Notes: generated by a model not told the origin, from the sequence alone. DNA of 64,000 nucleotides from Lunularia cruciata (GCA_948567375.1 OX419759.1:27815493-27879492); one strand, 5' to 3'. Shown: positions 40,161 through 54,310, counted from the first letter of the stretch. Numbers and translations: made by a program.

Positions 40161-40728
40161 AAAAGGAGGATAGTTGGATTCCATCAACCAATAAGGACAA
40201 ACACCATAAAAAACCAAGGGGATTCTATCAACTGCTAAGGCAAAGCCATAGTAGAACTTGTATCATCTAAACACAATATAAAGTGAAACTTATATAGATG
40301 TTCCAATAGAGTCAAATATCCCCTAATTTTATTTATTTTTAGTTTCATTTGTTGAAGATAATTTTTTATTTTAACTTTTAGGTAAGTATATTAAGATCAA
40401 TGGCAGTAAATCCAAAGGTGAGGGTAGATTGCTATCTCAAAAAGTCTTGCCTTGTTGTTAACATTCTAGTGACATTGGCTTAATCACCACTTTTCTTAAT
40501 TCTATCTACTTACTTTATACCTCCTTTGTGGATCCTTTGCATAGTACATCTTCTTTTTGGTCTTGGTTCTTTTTGTACCTTTTTGTATTTTTTTTTTCTA
40601 AAGCATCGAATTTACAAGTTATTGAGAATGAAAAAGTTTCATTCAAATCTATCGGACCGAGGATCTTGTGATTATGTTCTATTTATTTTTTTAATATCCT
40701 TTATGTCAAAAATGGAGAGCAAATAACT
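40161..40728. other. Intergenic stretch, nothing recognised
   Basis: AT-rich with T-runs. A 66-codon frame at 40526-40726 is hydrophobic but has no recognisable family. Confidence 0.5.
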
Positions 40729-41067
40729 GTGGTACTACTTTTTATAATATCTGGTTCTACTTGCAAGAATACTCTTAACAATAAAATGGCCTCAAACATT
40801 ACAAAATTGCCAGAATACCATTGTTTTCAGTGCCTAAATAATACAAGACAAGTCAATTGTATAATGTATTTGACTGAACCAAAACCAAATCAAGACCAAA
40901 TCAAACAGCTAGAGAAAGTGGTTAAAAATTGTAGCAACACCATTGTGTTTAGAGCAAAATATGCAAAGACTAACTCACTTGGTAATCCACTTCACCAAAA
41001 TCAAATTGAATGGCAAAAGAAATTGGTTCAAAATTGCAACAACACCATTGTGTTCATGGAAAAGTAA
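40729..41067 (+). CDS. Unrecognised 112-codon ORF with in-frame repeats
   Basis: The C-terminal half has two units of about 36 residues: NQDQIKQLEKVVKNCSNTIVF and NQIEWQKKLVQNCNNTIVF. A third, decayed unit follows the stop (LGISLDQNKNRT, from about 41080). Repeat units kept in one frame suggest former coding sequence. There is no signal or domain I can name. It may be part of an unknown repeat element or a gene fragment. Confidence 0.3.
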   Translation: MVLLFIISGSTCKNTLNNKMASNITKLPEYHCFQCLNNTRQVNCIMYLTEPKPNQDQIKQLEKVVKNCSNTIVFRAKYAKTNSLGNPLHQNQIEWQKKLVQNCNNTIVFMEK

Positions 41068-42072
41068 TGCAGTACCAATTGACTTGGTATTTCACTTGAT
41101 CAAAACAAAAATAGAACTTGTGCTACAATGGATTCCATGGGCTAGAAAATTTTGATCTCCTAAATCCTCTCTTCCATTCTCCTAAGTTAGCCATGTCCTC
41201 CAAGTTGATCTATTAAAATTCAAGCTATGAATGACCAAATGCAACATACTTATTATTGATAGCTTGACATGAAAATATGGAAGAAATTTGAAATGAAAAA
41301 TAAAATTTAGTCCTATCATTATGCTACACACAAGTACTTCTATGAATCATTTAAATAACAAAAAAACACATACTATATTACTTAACTAACCACAATGGTA
41401 TTGCACTCTTTGACTCCTTGAATCATGAATGCTTCTTTTACACCATTGACAATCAAGATATGCTAAAATCTCTTAACAACTTCAAAGTACCTATAATAAA
41501 ATCCACTTGTAAGTTTTCCTCGTGGCTGCATGCTAAGCGTGACATGCTCCAAAGATTTAGACAACAATACTTATCCATCATAATCTATCCTTAGACTTAA
41601 TAGGATAATTTTTTGTAGCAATCTCTTAGAATTCAAAGAAAAAAATCCAAAAGCACTACAAAATTGGAATACTTGTATTTCTTAATATGGAAAAGGTCCA
41701 AATGTGACTAATAGGATATTTACTTCCAATAATTTATTTGAGTAAAGCATTGCAAACTAGCCACATTAACTCACCAGATCCTTTGTGCTTGTTTGCAACT
41801 ATGGTGAATTCCTCAATTGGAGCAATTATTTTGCTTTTGTACCATATCTACAACATCCATCATTTTGTCTTCCTTTGTAAATAAAGATGTTATAGTTAGT
41901 TTTGATTTAATTAGCTTCTCAATCACAAACCTTGTCAAATCATCAAGCAAAGACATACAAGCATACTCTCAAGTGAGTAGTCTTGATGGGTTTTTTAACT
42001 TAGAGACATGAAGAAAGTGCAATTGATAAGAATTGCATTAAATACCTCAATGAACTCCCCATTCATGAAAGT
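41068..42072. other. Intergenic stretch, nothing recognised
   Basis: AT-rich with only short frames apart from the repeat unit noted after 41067. Confidence 0.5.
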
Positions 42073-42868
42073 ACTTCAAAGAAGAAATTAATTATGGATG
42101 ATCTAGATGTAGGTAGATTGCATGTATTGATCTCCTCTATTTCTTGATCTTATGCTCTAACAAATATATGAACAACACAAATGACATATTGCATAGCTTG
42201 TTGTAGCAACAATTATGCATAATGGCTCTATGCATTTTTCTTGTAAATTTGGTAGAAAAAACTCCCAATGCTCCACTTCTTCAAGAATGTCCATTTGATT
42301 GAAGGCTACAATATGAGGTTTATCAACAAGAATTGGGTTGAAGAGTTGGAATTCCAATTGCACTAATATAGATGCTCTGGATCTAATTACCTCAAATATT
42401 TGTCTTTCTACTTCATTCTTCCTTCATCTTACTCCTCCACTTCCATGTTTTCCAATTGCAAGAACAATGAAATTACTTCAAAGAAGAAATGAATTATGGA
42501 TGATCTAGATATAGGTGGACTACATGTATTGATCTCCTCTATTTTTGATCTTATACTCTAACAAATATATGAACAACACAAATGACTTCTTGCATAGCTT
42601 GTTGTAGCAACAATTATGCATAATGGCTCTATACATTTTGCTTGTAAATTTGGTAGAGAAAACTCCCAATGCTCCACTACTTCAAGAATGTCCATTTAAT
42701 TGAAGGCTACAATATGAGGTTTATCAACAAGAATTGGGTTGAAGAGTTGAAATTCCAATTGCACTAATATAGATGCTCTAGATCTCATTACCTCAAATAT
42801 TTGTCTTTCTACTTCATTCTTCCTTCATCTTACTCCTCCACTTCCATGTTTTCCAATTGCAGAATAAT
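42073..42868. repeat. Tandem duplication of about 400 bp
   Basis: Unit 1 starts acttcaaagaagaaat at 42073 and unit 2 at 42475, offset 402. They are very similar over their whole length (for example ggatgatctagat(g/a)taggt and atgaggtttatcaacaagaattggg). No gene is apparent. Confidence 0.9.
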
Positions 42869-43376
42869 GGCAACCCCTTTATGTGCATCACCATTTCTCA
42901 AGTCTTTTTGTTCTTTCCAAGGTCTAGGTATGGCATACCCTTATCTTTCTAATCCATTCTTTCTTCATCTTTCTCCTTGGTACCCATGTTAAGAAATCCA
43001 CATCATTCATCATGCTCATACTCATGGAGACTAAGATTTGACCCTTTAAGAAATTAAGCATTATTAGGTCATCTAACCAATGTCTTCTTCATTATGGCCA
43101 ACTTTTTGAAAAATGGCTTCCTAGTATTTCTTTGAACAACAACCTCCTTGATTGTTGTAAGATACTTAATTCTCTAATTTTGACCTCTTGAGTTGTTGTG
43201 GAGTGTGTGAGTAGCAATCTTGGTAAGGAAAGACCACTTGAATCTCTAATACCATTTGGATATTCTTTCCTCTTTATATAGTGTAAAACCATACTTGGAA
43301 TTGGCATTTGAAATCCCCATCCACATGAGAGACTTTGTTGATGATGTGGGTGATCTTGGCATCATAATAAGAAGGC

Positions 43377-43423
43377 TATATATATATATAAAGAGAGAGA
43401 GAGAGAGATATATATATATATAA

Positions 43424-43512
<89 letters not shown>
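43377..43512. repeat. Compound microsatellite (TA)n(GA)n(TA)n(TC)n
   Basis: TA runs alternate with a GA run (43392-43409) and a long TC run (43469-43512). GA and TC arms flanking the TA core are complementary, so hairpin or cruciform formation is possible. Confidence 0.95.
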
Positions 43513-43513
<1 letters not shown>

Positions 43514-46500
43514 AATATGGAGGTACTCCAAAGAGACACACATCCATTCCATTCCTCAAGAGGTTATAGTCCAAGTCATCAGTTGGTTTGCTAAGGAGCC
43601 TTTAACAACTTCAAGATTAAACTCCAAGGTTACCATGTTTCTTCCACTCCACAACATGTACTGCAGATAATAATCTCTGTAATGGTGAGCACAAATTTCA
43701 ACCTTCTACCATACCAATTGCAAAACCCTTCCAGACCTAGAAATTGATGAAGATCATCCTCTTGCAATTTGGGCTTGATCTTCTATGCTTTGGACATTGG
43801 AGGTGATACTTCTTGGAAATCAAGGCTAAGAAAGATAGAGGATGGAAATATGTGAATGTGCTAAAGGCACTCAACCAATACCATGAATAGGTTATAAGTA
43901 ATTATATTATTTTAATTTGGCAGAGCATCAAGTTCTCCCAAGGTGTTCTCATATGCACATTTAGGATATTGTGTGGCAAGTAAGGTAGGATGTCCTAAAC
44001 CTACACAAAATCTTCTCATTGGAGACTAAGTGGCCACTTGAGGTTCCTCAAACCTAGTAGTTAACATAGTTGAGCTACTAACTTGAAATCCTTATATATT
44101 TTTCAATGCATTGACATATGCCCTAACATTGTAACATAAGATACAATGATATCTTCACCTATACTAATTCCACAAAAAAAAGGATCAAAGAAAGAGATAT
44201 CAAATAGACAATAATATATACTTAAATATCATAAGATCACTCTATTGTAGCTAGATTGTGCTTGAAACCAAGGTGGTTTGTAGTTTCAATATGAAAGTAT
44301 TGGTTTGTAGCACTTGAACAATATCCAACAGATTGTCTTGATTGAGAATGTTTTATTGAAATTTATTTTCTATTCCGCAACACACCTTGTATGAGCAATT
44401 GCATCCATACCCTTGGTCACCAATTTCATAAACTACTCAAAAAGGGTGATAAGCTCCTAAAAATGGAGCTTAAATGGTAAATGTAAACTCCCACTTATTA
44501 AACTATGTCCCAAAAATCTCCCTTAGAATATTCACTTTCAAACACCACTACTAAACAAAAAGAAGATTCAAGAGAGAGTATCAAAAAGAGAACAATAGGA
44601 ATTTCAAAAACAAGATTTGTGTTATATTTTTAGATATCCATAAGAATCAAAATACTTTTTGATTACTTGTTAATTTTTTATGATTTATTGTACAATAATT
44701 GGGCATTTAAATAAATACTCATAAAAGTTCAATAGGTCACATGATTTGCATTTTATGAAAATTTTGGCCAATATTTTCTTGGCATGCTCTATTGGTTATG
44801 GACCATCCTATAAAAAATTATGGGAAATGACAAAGGTAACCCCGTCAAATTTTATGGGGCAACATATATTGCACATAAAGTCCAAGTGCACCACTATGCT
44901 TTTTTATGGAGTTTTCAAACTTCCCATACAGTTTTTTATGGGTACCCAAAAACTGATTTTTAGAATGCCTCAATGTTTATTTAATACCATGAGCTCAGCT
45001 TATTGAAAGCTAGATCATGCTTAAAGCCAAAGTAGTTTGTACTTTTAGTCTAATGAGAAAATATGCTTGTTTACATTGAGGCGTGCAAGGAGCAACATAG
45101 ATGTCCCACTTAGAATTTGAATATCCTTGATAAATATGCATCTAGAGATATGTATTTGTGTTGCTGAACAAACACCCAATGATTTTCCACTCCCACAAAT
45201 AAGATGAAACCAAAGGTGGAGGAACATAATTGAAAGATCTCTGCATCGATGATCTTGATTAGAGATGCTTTACTGAAATTGATTTTCCAGTTTGTGGCAC
45301 AACTGTTGTATGAGCAATGGCATCAATAGGATCAATGAGTTCATATAATAATCCAAAAGATTGACAGTCTCTTGCAACCATACCAAAAGAGCTTAATTTA
45401 TAACAAATGTGCACTCCTACAAATTAAATTGTGTCAAGATGATCCCTCAAATTTGTTTACACTTTTAGACAATGATAACTACAAGCAATGATTGCAAGTC
45501 CAAATATAAAATACATGATATTGCACATAAAAATTACTCCTTAGATATTTGCCCTTGAACTTGGGACACACATGAACACTTCCATAAGAAAAATTCAGTG
45601 CTTATGAAGTACATTGGTTCAAAGAAAAACCAACCATACACAACTACCTAATTTTAAAGCTCTTATAGTAAGAGTGCATGAGTAGACATTGATAGAGAAA
45701 TCATCTCTAACAAAAGCAACCATATGCAAGAGTTCTTGCTAAAAAATTTATCCTCAATGTAAACTATGTTATGCCTTAAGAGTCTCTGAAAATATCGATT
45801 GTTCGGCAAAAGCACTTTAACGTTGGTTATGCAGTTGCTTGTGAAAAAACTATATATAATTGATCATGTAAAAACATATCTTTTGAAAAATGTAATCAAA
45901 GTGAGAGAAGGTCTACCCAGGAGCCTTGTTAATATTCATGGCATAGGTAAGATGGAAAGGAAATTGATACCTAGAAAGTGAAAAATGCAATCCACTACTT
46001 TCTAAACTTAATTTGTGGAATAAAAACAATGTTACTTGTAACTTTACTTGTGATAATCTTAAGATAAAATTAATTGATGATGAGATGGTTTCCATTGCAT
46101 AACCCAACATAAGGGTCCAAATTTAATAAAAGCACAATAAGAGCCCCAACTTTGATGGAAGTTTATGTGGTGGTAAACCATAAATGTCAAGAGATTCAAG
46201 AAGTCAATAAAAATTGTTGCTATTGCTTAAACATGTTTTGCTTGATCAAAACTAAGGTAATCATGACAATCACCCAATAACAACTGTAAAACAAACTTAT
46301 TTATCAATGAAAGTTAAGTATTTTGAGGAGTCAAAATTGCATGTTAATTCAAATATTCTTTGGTTGACTCTCCATCCCTTACTCTAAGGTAAATAATGTT
46401 ATTCAAATCTTATTTGTTCCATGATGGTAAAAGCATCATTTTTGGGCATTGCACATACTCTTTATTATCACTCATGTGGAGGTTGTTGTTATCAATAAAA

Positions 46501-49500
46501 AGAGCCATTTTGAAATGGTGCCATTGTCAAGATCATCATATCAATATGTGCACAACCTTCTTGCATATTATCACATATGAAGAATAATAACATTACTCCA
46601 TAGCCATGATTCCTTGGTGCACAAAAAGACAATTTTTTCTTTAGTTCCCTATGGGAACCATAGAATTGGATGTGTAAGCTCCTTTAAGTAGAAGTACAAA
46701 ATGCCAAATGAAGCAAAAGTAAGTGCAATTGCACCATGTGACCTTACAATCTTCAAAATTAAAATTTTCAATATATGACTAACTTGTTCCACCTGGTCCA
46801 TCAACAAAAGATTTTGCCTTCTCCAAATCTTCATGCATCAATAAATAGTTAAATTCATCAATAAACACATTTTACATAAATAGTTGATAGGTATTAAGAC
46901 CCAAAATGCCAATTCTAATATCTTCTTGAAATTGCTTAATAGGGTAGGTGTGACTAAGGACTTGCCAAAATTTCCAAGAGAGTCATGCAAACAATACAAA
47001 CCTAAACTTCCCACTTCTTCAATAAGAGGATTTTAGATGCTATGTTGTCATAAAATGGATTTTGTGTCAATAATTATATGCTCTATATGTATCCCAAAGA
47101 GCATGTGAATCTCATGGCATACCAAAAGTCAACATGGTCATAAAAAAGCATGTAGTTGAGCAACTCATTTATTCTAACAACTTTGTTCAAACATATATTC
47201 CACTCTTAATCAAAATCATATAACCCAAGTGCAGCATCATGCAACTTGGAAATACCCACCCACATTATGAAGATGATCAAAGGAAGTTGCACCTTTGATC
47301 ATGATTAGTAAAGTGCATAAAAGTTATAGTTTGCAAAGATCAATATTGACAAAGTAAAGACACCCAATTGCAAATCCATGCCTATGTACAATCCATTTCT
47401 TTGTGGTGTTGTTCCACAAAAAATCCGTAAGGATATAAGAATTGGTAATTTATTTAGCTCTTGGGAATTCAATTTTAACTTTAAAATATTTTATTTATGT
47501 TATTTTTTGATTTTTGATTTATAGTAATTTTCTAAAAAATATCATTAATTTCATTATATACAACTTGATGCTTGTTAACGTTATGAACTGCAAGCTGTGA
47601 AATAGATGGTGAATCATCATGGATTTTAGAGAAAAAAGTTGCAAAGACACTTTAGATGTAGAGACATAAAGACATACCTTCCATCAAGATACTATAAAAA
47701 TTTATCATGTTTATTATTTTTCCAACTATCAATCCCATGTTGTTCAAGGACCACAATTCCTTGACCTGCTTCCATACACAAACTTATAAATATATTTTAT
47801 GATAGAGATCTAAGAACGTATTTTCCAAATAAAAGACAAAAAATCACCAAGGAATGCAAGAGAAAGTGAAAGATTTGGACTGTGAAAATCTCTAGCTAAG
47901 GGCCAACACATACATATGCAATGTGCATAGGAAAATGTACACTTTCCTAGGTGGTATTAGTTTACTATCAAGATAGGGACAAGGTATCTTACAAAGAATT
48001 GCTATGCTAACTTAGAAGGTTGTGCTTTTTAGTATCAACCTTTGTACCTTTGTACAAGAAAATCTTATTTCAATGCTAATGAGACAATTATAGGTATTAG
48101 ATTGATATGTAGGAGAAGAGAGGACAAGCAAAAAATGTTGGATAAAACAATTTAATCTACATGTTTCAAGTTGCATTGCTATGGAACTAAGTAGGTGTGA
48201 ATCCTCTTATCTGCCAATGACTTTTGCTCCAAATTACTAGCATACTAAGTTTTATTCTATTTTGTCACAAAATATAAGGCTCATACTTATAGTATGTAAT
48301 TATAATGGCTTGTAGATGCAATATCATCACAAAGAAAGAGAGAAGTAAATGCAAATTTAGAGGAGGAAATTTCATTTTGAGTTAGATTAAGTAGTGGCTT
48401 AAAGAAGAATGGGAAGGAGACATGTAATTAAACTTTGTAAAGATAATGAAGCTTCAAGATGGAATTTCTAGTTAAAGGGAGAAAGAGAGGAAAAGGAATA
48501 AGACAAACAATGAGTTGCAATTTTGATAAACACAAAGAGAAAATGTGGAACTTGTAAATCAAAAATAATTGAGAAAAATATGAAATAGAATACAATGGAG
48601 ACTGCACAAATTGAAATTCAAATGATGTGTAAAATGATTTTTTGAGTACAATATAGTAGAATAAAACCTGCAAACTGGAAACAAACTCAATAAAATAAAA
48701 CATGATAGAATACAATGACATGTGTACAAATTGGAATGCTAAGTGTACAAACTAAAATATAAAATAGAGGGAGGGACATTCACAAAAACTAGAATTCCAA
48801 GCATTTAGTTTAATTCTTTCTATTGCAAGAAGGTGAAAAGTGCTTCTTGTATAGGTCCTTATGGGAAACTAGATATACTTTTCCAAATAAGGAGGTTCAA
48901 ATGAGCATTTTTTTGACTATAAAAGATAAGTAAAGTCAGTTTACAGGTTGCTCCAAAACATTTTACATGCAGTGCAAGGCAAGGTACCTAAGGGGTCTAT
49001 GGGCTAGGGCCTATAACCATTACAATCTTGTGAGTCGTGATTTTTATGACTTGTAGGATTTTGAAAGATCAAAGGATTAACGGGTGCATGTAAACATTAA
49101 TTAGAGTTCTTAATTAAAGTTTTCAGGCAAATCAAAATGTGATAAATGCCATGTTCTCCTTGATGGATTGAAAAGTGGTAGTATGACAATTACAAGACTC
49201 AAAAGGAGTTTAAAGGACTTGGAACACAAAGAAATGAGCTCCATTGCTATTGCAAATCCTTGACCTTCTTTCTTCACAATGTTCTTGACCCACTCACAAG
49301 AACTTCTACCACATACGCACTAGGTCCACTCACTAGAACAAGAATATATGGGTGATATTTTAGCTTGAATCATCATGAAAACAACACTCATTGAGGATTT
49401 GCTTACCATTGACTGTAGCCATTTGCACAATTGTATTCTTTTTGGTAATATTTGGTAGAAATCACCACATATTACATTCAATAGAAATTCAATAGTTTAG

Positions 49501-49606
49501 TTTGTACCTAACCTAATCTCCTCCTACCCTCTAAAGAATTATAAGTAGTGCAAGACAATATTTGCTTTCATTGGGTTGTTGTATGGATTGTGATTTTTAT
49601 CTTGTA
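43513..49606. other. Long AT-rich intergenic stretch
   Basis: No domain, RNA gene or element end recognised. Partial internal repeats occur (for example the related segments near 44250-44420 and 45010-45310, both with agctagat(t/c)(g/a)tgctt and a gattagag/gattgaga block). Confidence 0.5.
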
Positions 49607-49775
49607 GTGCATCTATGATCTTTTTGCTTCATCTTCGGTAATAGTTTATGTTGTATCATCATCCTAGAGATAGATTTTATGATCCGAGTGGGTGCATCTA
49701 TGGTTGTTTTGCCTCATCCTTGGTAATAATTTTTGCTGTATCATCATCATAGAGATATATTTTCTGATCCATGTG
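49607..49775. repeat. Tandem duplication of about 85 bp
   Basis: Copies at 49607 and 49692 share gtgcatctatg, gtaata(g/a)t and tgtatcatcatc. Confidence 0.85.
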
Positions 49776-52700
49776 GTTGAACCATCTCTCGCTCTAGCTT
49801 TGCTTGCTCATGAGAAAGTTTTTTGTTCTATCATTCCCATCATCCTTGAGAAATTTTTTCTTGTCCTCTATATCATTTTATCAATCCTTGAGAAGTTTTT
49901 CTTGTTTTCATGGCTTAACCATCTCTCCCCCTTGCACCTCTTGCTCTTGGAATCAATCATACCATAGATTAGTACTTGCAAGCATCTTCCAAAGAAAATA
50001 GAAAGAATTATGCTCCTCACTCTCACTCTTGAGTTGGAAATGGAGGAAGTTGAGGAATTAGGAAATGTTAGTATGGAAAAGTTGGCTGGATGGAGCATTG
50101 ATGATGAGTAAGAGAGTGTTCTAGACTCTAAAGTAAATCTATTGGTAAAGTAGAGGTATTTTATGCACAATAGTAAATATCTTACTACAAGATTTAAAAT
50201 GTTAAGGTCTATAGATTTTTTTACTAAGTATTTTCATGTGCTTGAACCTCACATGTTGAAAAGGCTATTGTACATGGATAGATAATCCTTCTTTGCTTTA
50301 GTGGAAAACATAAAGGATTATTCTATTTTTGCACCAAAAGGAAAAATTAGAGTCCAATTTGGCTTCAAGTGGTAGTGGCTCTAGATTGCTTTGGACATAA
50401 TAGGAATAGTGCTTCCATACTAAGGGGAGTGAACCTCTGGGGATTAAGTTCAGGCTCTACCATTATATTTATAGAGAGAGAGTTATATTAGCAATATACT
50501 CCACCATGTCAAAAGAGGTTCAATGGTTTTAAAAGGAGGAGAGATCTTGCATATCATCTACCTTTGTAGCAAAGGGATTCCCAAGATGTGTTGGGTTGGT
50601 AGATGGACTTTATTCTCCCTTGCAGAAAGACCTAAGATTGATAGTGAAACATATTATAGAAAGAAGTGTCTTTACTCACTAAATGGCTAAGGTGTTTGTG
50701 AGGACCAAAGAAGCATATTTCAAGACTCAATGATCCCCATTCCCCAAGATCTAAATCACAAGTGATTTGCATGTGCAAGGTGTTGTTTGATGTATTTCCT
50801 TGCAATAGATTTTGTGTTATTGTATCCACCCTGTCCATTGTGGTTTATGAGATTCCAAGGCACTAGATCTCAAGTTGGTAGATCTTGAGGTCAAGGATCT
50901 CAAGCTAATGGATCATAAGGCACAAGATTCCCAAGCTAAGAGATCTTGCTTGTTTGATGCATTTCCATGCAATAGAATTGGTGATGTTGTATACTTCTTG
51001 TCCATTGTAGTTGAGTGGATCTTGATCCATGGGAGGCAGAGATTGATGGGATTCATGACAAAGGAATTTGTAGCATTTTATCCTCCTTGTCAATTGTTGT
51101 TTATTTGGTCTGGAAACCTAGATCTTAGCCTTGAGCTTTTTTTCAAGAGTATGCAAGTGTATGGTCCTTGGGAATGTTCTAAGCACTAGAATTTGTGGTC
51201 TTGTAGCTTGAATTGCAATTGTGGTTCAAATATTTCATTGTGTCAATAGTGTTGTATGCAAGGATGCTGGATTTATGTCATGACATGATGTTTTTGAAGA
51301 AATCATCTCTTTAGATGGATATAAATTATAGAGGTACCAAGAACTCTTTTGAACTCCATAAACATTTGCTTGCAGATTTTGGGTACATGTCACATCTAGT
51401 TCTTGCCTTCAAAATAGCTCACATTACAAATAGACAAAACTTCAACAAATGTTTATCTTGCTTGTGAGTATTAAATGAATATTGTATAGGAGTTTTGAAG
51501 GCTAGATGATATTTATTAAGAGAGTTATATTAAATTGAATAGTTCAATTGAGTAGTAGACACAAGAATGCATATAGGATGAAATGGATTTTAGCATATAT
51601 TATTCTATATAGCTTCCTTATTAACCGATGTGACACTTGGGAGTTGGAGGAAGAGTAATTTGTTGATGAGGTAGATGATGTGAACCAAGAGGATCCCATT
51701 GATAGCAACTATCTAACGGTAAATTGCATGGAGAAATGTTTACAATTCAATAGAAGACTAGGTGGTGCCTTGTATCTAAGATCAATGAATAAAGTGTATG
51801 TATTCCTACATGTACTTGTACATTTTTGGTAAATATGGTATGGGTGTGCACCATGTGTAGTAAAGGTGTCTTTTGAATGAGTGTGTGGTCAAAGGATGAT
51901 GTGTGCATGTTTTGTTGATAAGAGACCACAAGAGTATTGGTATTCACACTCTACTCTTTAAACTGAATGGGCTATGTTAATGTATGTAAATTTTAATACA
52001 CCTTGCATTCTCCATTATCAACAAAACTAAGCCCAAGTAGAATATGTGCCTTAGTTTCTATGGAGAGGTAGGGGCTGGAAATAAAACACCAAGGGAAACA
52101 TGAGAATATCATATTTGCTGAACTAGATATCAATAGTATTGTATTATGTGTGTATTTATGTAGGGGCTAAATGTTAGCTGAGCTTGTGTTGAGTGTGGAG
52201 TTTGATTAGAGATGACTCTCTAATAGGCTTTGCAGATGTGTTCCAAGGGCAGAGCCCCCAATTGGGGTCTTGCTTCTAGGTCAGCAAGCATGGATCAAGG
52301 AGGCAGCGCCCCTACCCAAAGAAAATTTGTGTTTGCTAAAACTATCAATGTAAACAAAGGGCAAGAAGTCAAGATAGCCTAATAAAGTTAGAATTAGGGT
52401 TCATAGTTAAGGTTCACTTTGAGAGTTTAGGAAAGCAAGGTTCACTTCAAGGGTTTAGGAACGGTTTGGAGGAAATTGGAACATCAAAAAGGTATGCACA
52501 TGCTCAAGAAGGGGTTAAAAGGCCATGATATTAACAAAAGCTCATTACCCATCAAATTACTAGTTTCCAAGAGGAGTGCTTAAGAGGGTTAATAGAGTCT
52601 CAAGATTTAGAGGGAGTTTTCAAGCAAGCATTTAGTGAATCACATAGAAGTGCATCAACCCAAATTTTAGGGTCTGTGCAAGGGTAGGAGGCTATGCAAT

Positions 52701-52825
52701 GGGCATATTTCTTTAAGCTTTAGATAGGTGGGTTTGTGCAGCCCTAACTTACTATCTCTTATTCTTGATTTTTGGTTCTTGATTGCATGGCTGCTAGGAT
52801 GGAGGAGTCTATCTATGTGTTTGAC
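49776..52825. other. Intergenic stretch with a GATCT-rich patch
   Basis: No gene recognised. Between 50865 and 50945 the phrases aga-tct-caag and gatct recur several times (ctagatctcaag, gtagatcttgag, ggatctcaag, agagatcttgc). Confidence 0.45.
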
Positions 52826-53690
52826 AAGGTAACATGGGTGACACCAAAGAGTGGCTTTAGCTGATTGAGCTCCATCCTCTCAAAGAGAATATGACCTTCA
52901 TCAATTGTTGTTGGTTTGATAAAACTAATATAAGAAGTTCAATGGAGAACATCTGGGAGTTTGACCTGGATTTTTTAGGCCTTAAAGTGGCCATTGGGAT
53001 GAAGTACTTGTGCCCACATGTGAGTTTCATTCACATTCATATTTGATTCACTTCTAATTTATATTCAATGTTTGCATAAATTGTGTGTGTTTTGCATTAT
53101 ACGTACATTTCACATGCATTCTAAATTGTCCTACATGACCTTCTCAATTCTCTATGCATACCATATTCTATGCATTCCACCATCTATGAATACTAGAGTT
53201 CTTTTGTATATCATATCTATGCATACCATTCTTGTGCATACTACTATATGAGCAACTTGGTGTTTGCAAAAACCACATTTTTTATGCTTATGTAGACCCA
53301 TTTTCCATTTGTGCACACAAGCTATTTTGTTAATATTAGCTATTACCATGGCTTTTCTTTTCAATTTTTAGCATGCACAAAGTTTGTTAGGACATGGGAC
53401 AAGAACACTCATTGTGGAACTATTTGTGGGAGACCTCTCATGTTTTCAACTAACATGATAAGGGAAGTAGTTGCCTTGCCTAAGAGTGCAACTCCTAAAA
53501 GGAAGACAATTCCACATCTTGTAGCTTAGGATTGGTCCCAAGTGTGAGATTTTGTTGCTAGGAGATACTTGGCACATTAGTGTGCATATCAAACATGGAG
53601 ACCTTTCTTACAAATAGATTATTCATTGTTTATTCCTTCAAGGAGGCCAAAGGTGGTTCATGGATATACTATTATTCATATGAAGACTAA
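52826..53690 (+). pseudogene. Coding-like remnant, possibly plant transposon protein
   Basis: One frame reads LIELHPLKENMTFINCCWFD, then NIWEFDLDFLGLKVAIGMKYLCPHV (52870-53022). After an AT-rich gap, another reads THCGTICGRPLMFSTNMIREV then ALPKSATPKRKTIPHLVA (53407-53526). The pattern of a small loop with Gly-Arg-Pro-hydrophobic-Phe-Ser followed by an Ile-rich helix and LPK resembles uncharacterised plant transposon-associated proteins. This is a weak impression. It may be the body of the element whose LTR-like end is repeat F at 53690. Confidence 0.3.
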
Positions 53691-54310
53691 GTGTAATACC
53701 ATTAGCTAGACAAATTATCAAGAGGTGGAGATTGGCTTGGTAATATCCCTAGGGAACTTATCTATGATGGTGTTAGGAGATCAGATAAAGTTGTCACCAT
53801 AAGAGTACTCCCACTAAGAGAGCCAAGACCAAAAACACCTTGAAAACTTTAGAGCTAATTTTAGAGGCCTAAACAAATGAATTAAGCTTCAAAAAAATGA
53901 AAATTTTCTCCCCTTTGGAGAAAGAAGTGTTTTCTTCTCCCCCCATATTTGTCTCATTGAGAGCTTCTATCAAAACCTCACCCATGCTATTTTGAGCTTT
54001 GTATAGGAAGTTCACATAGATTCCCTTTGGTCAAACTTGTTTGACCAACCAAATAGTACAAGGATCAGCATGTCACCAATCCATGGAGCTAATCTAAGGA
54101 TGAAGCTTGCTAATATTTTACCAATTATGTATTCAATCCAAGTGTGTAGCTCCACTTTGAGTGAATCCTCTTTGCTATATAATAAAGACCAAGGTACTCA
54201 TTTGGGGCATCAATGTATTGAGAAATGAAACCTTAATTTTCTAAAAAAAAATTTCTATTGTGTTTCTCTTGGGATTCTCTTGTCCTTGGAACATCATAAT
54301 AGTATTAAAT
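53690..54310 (+). repeat. LTR-like dispersed repeat F, copy 2
   Basis: Inverted relative to 39600-40160. Shared blocks include gtaataccattagctaga, agagtact, agagctaattttag and gctatataataaagac. The TATA-like box in the last block and a following tttctattgtgtttctcttgg tail suggest an LTR promoter. Confidence 0.65.

Noticed and set aside
42061-42868. CRISPR-like or satellite array
   Set aside because: Only two long units with no spacers. It is a simple tandem duplication.
43246-43539. 97-codon ORF with Arg-Glu and Tyr-Ile repeats
   Set aside because: Produced by translating the GA/TA microsatellite.
50865-50945. GATCT-rich patch as a regulatory array
   Set aside because: Motif spacing is irregular and no element or gene is next to it.
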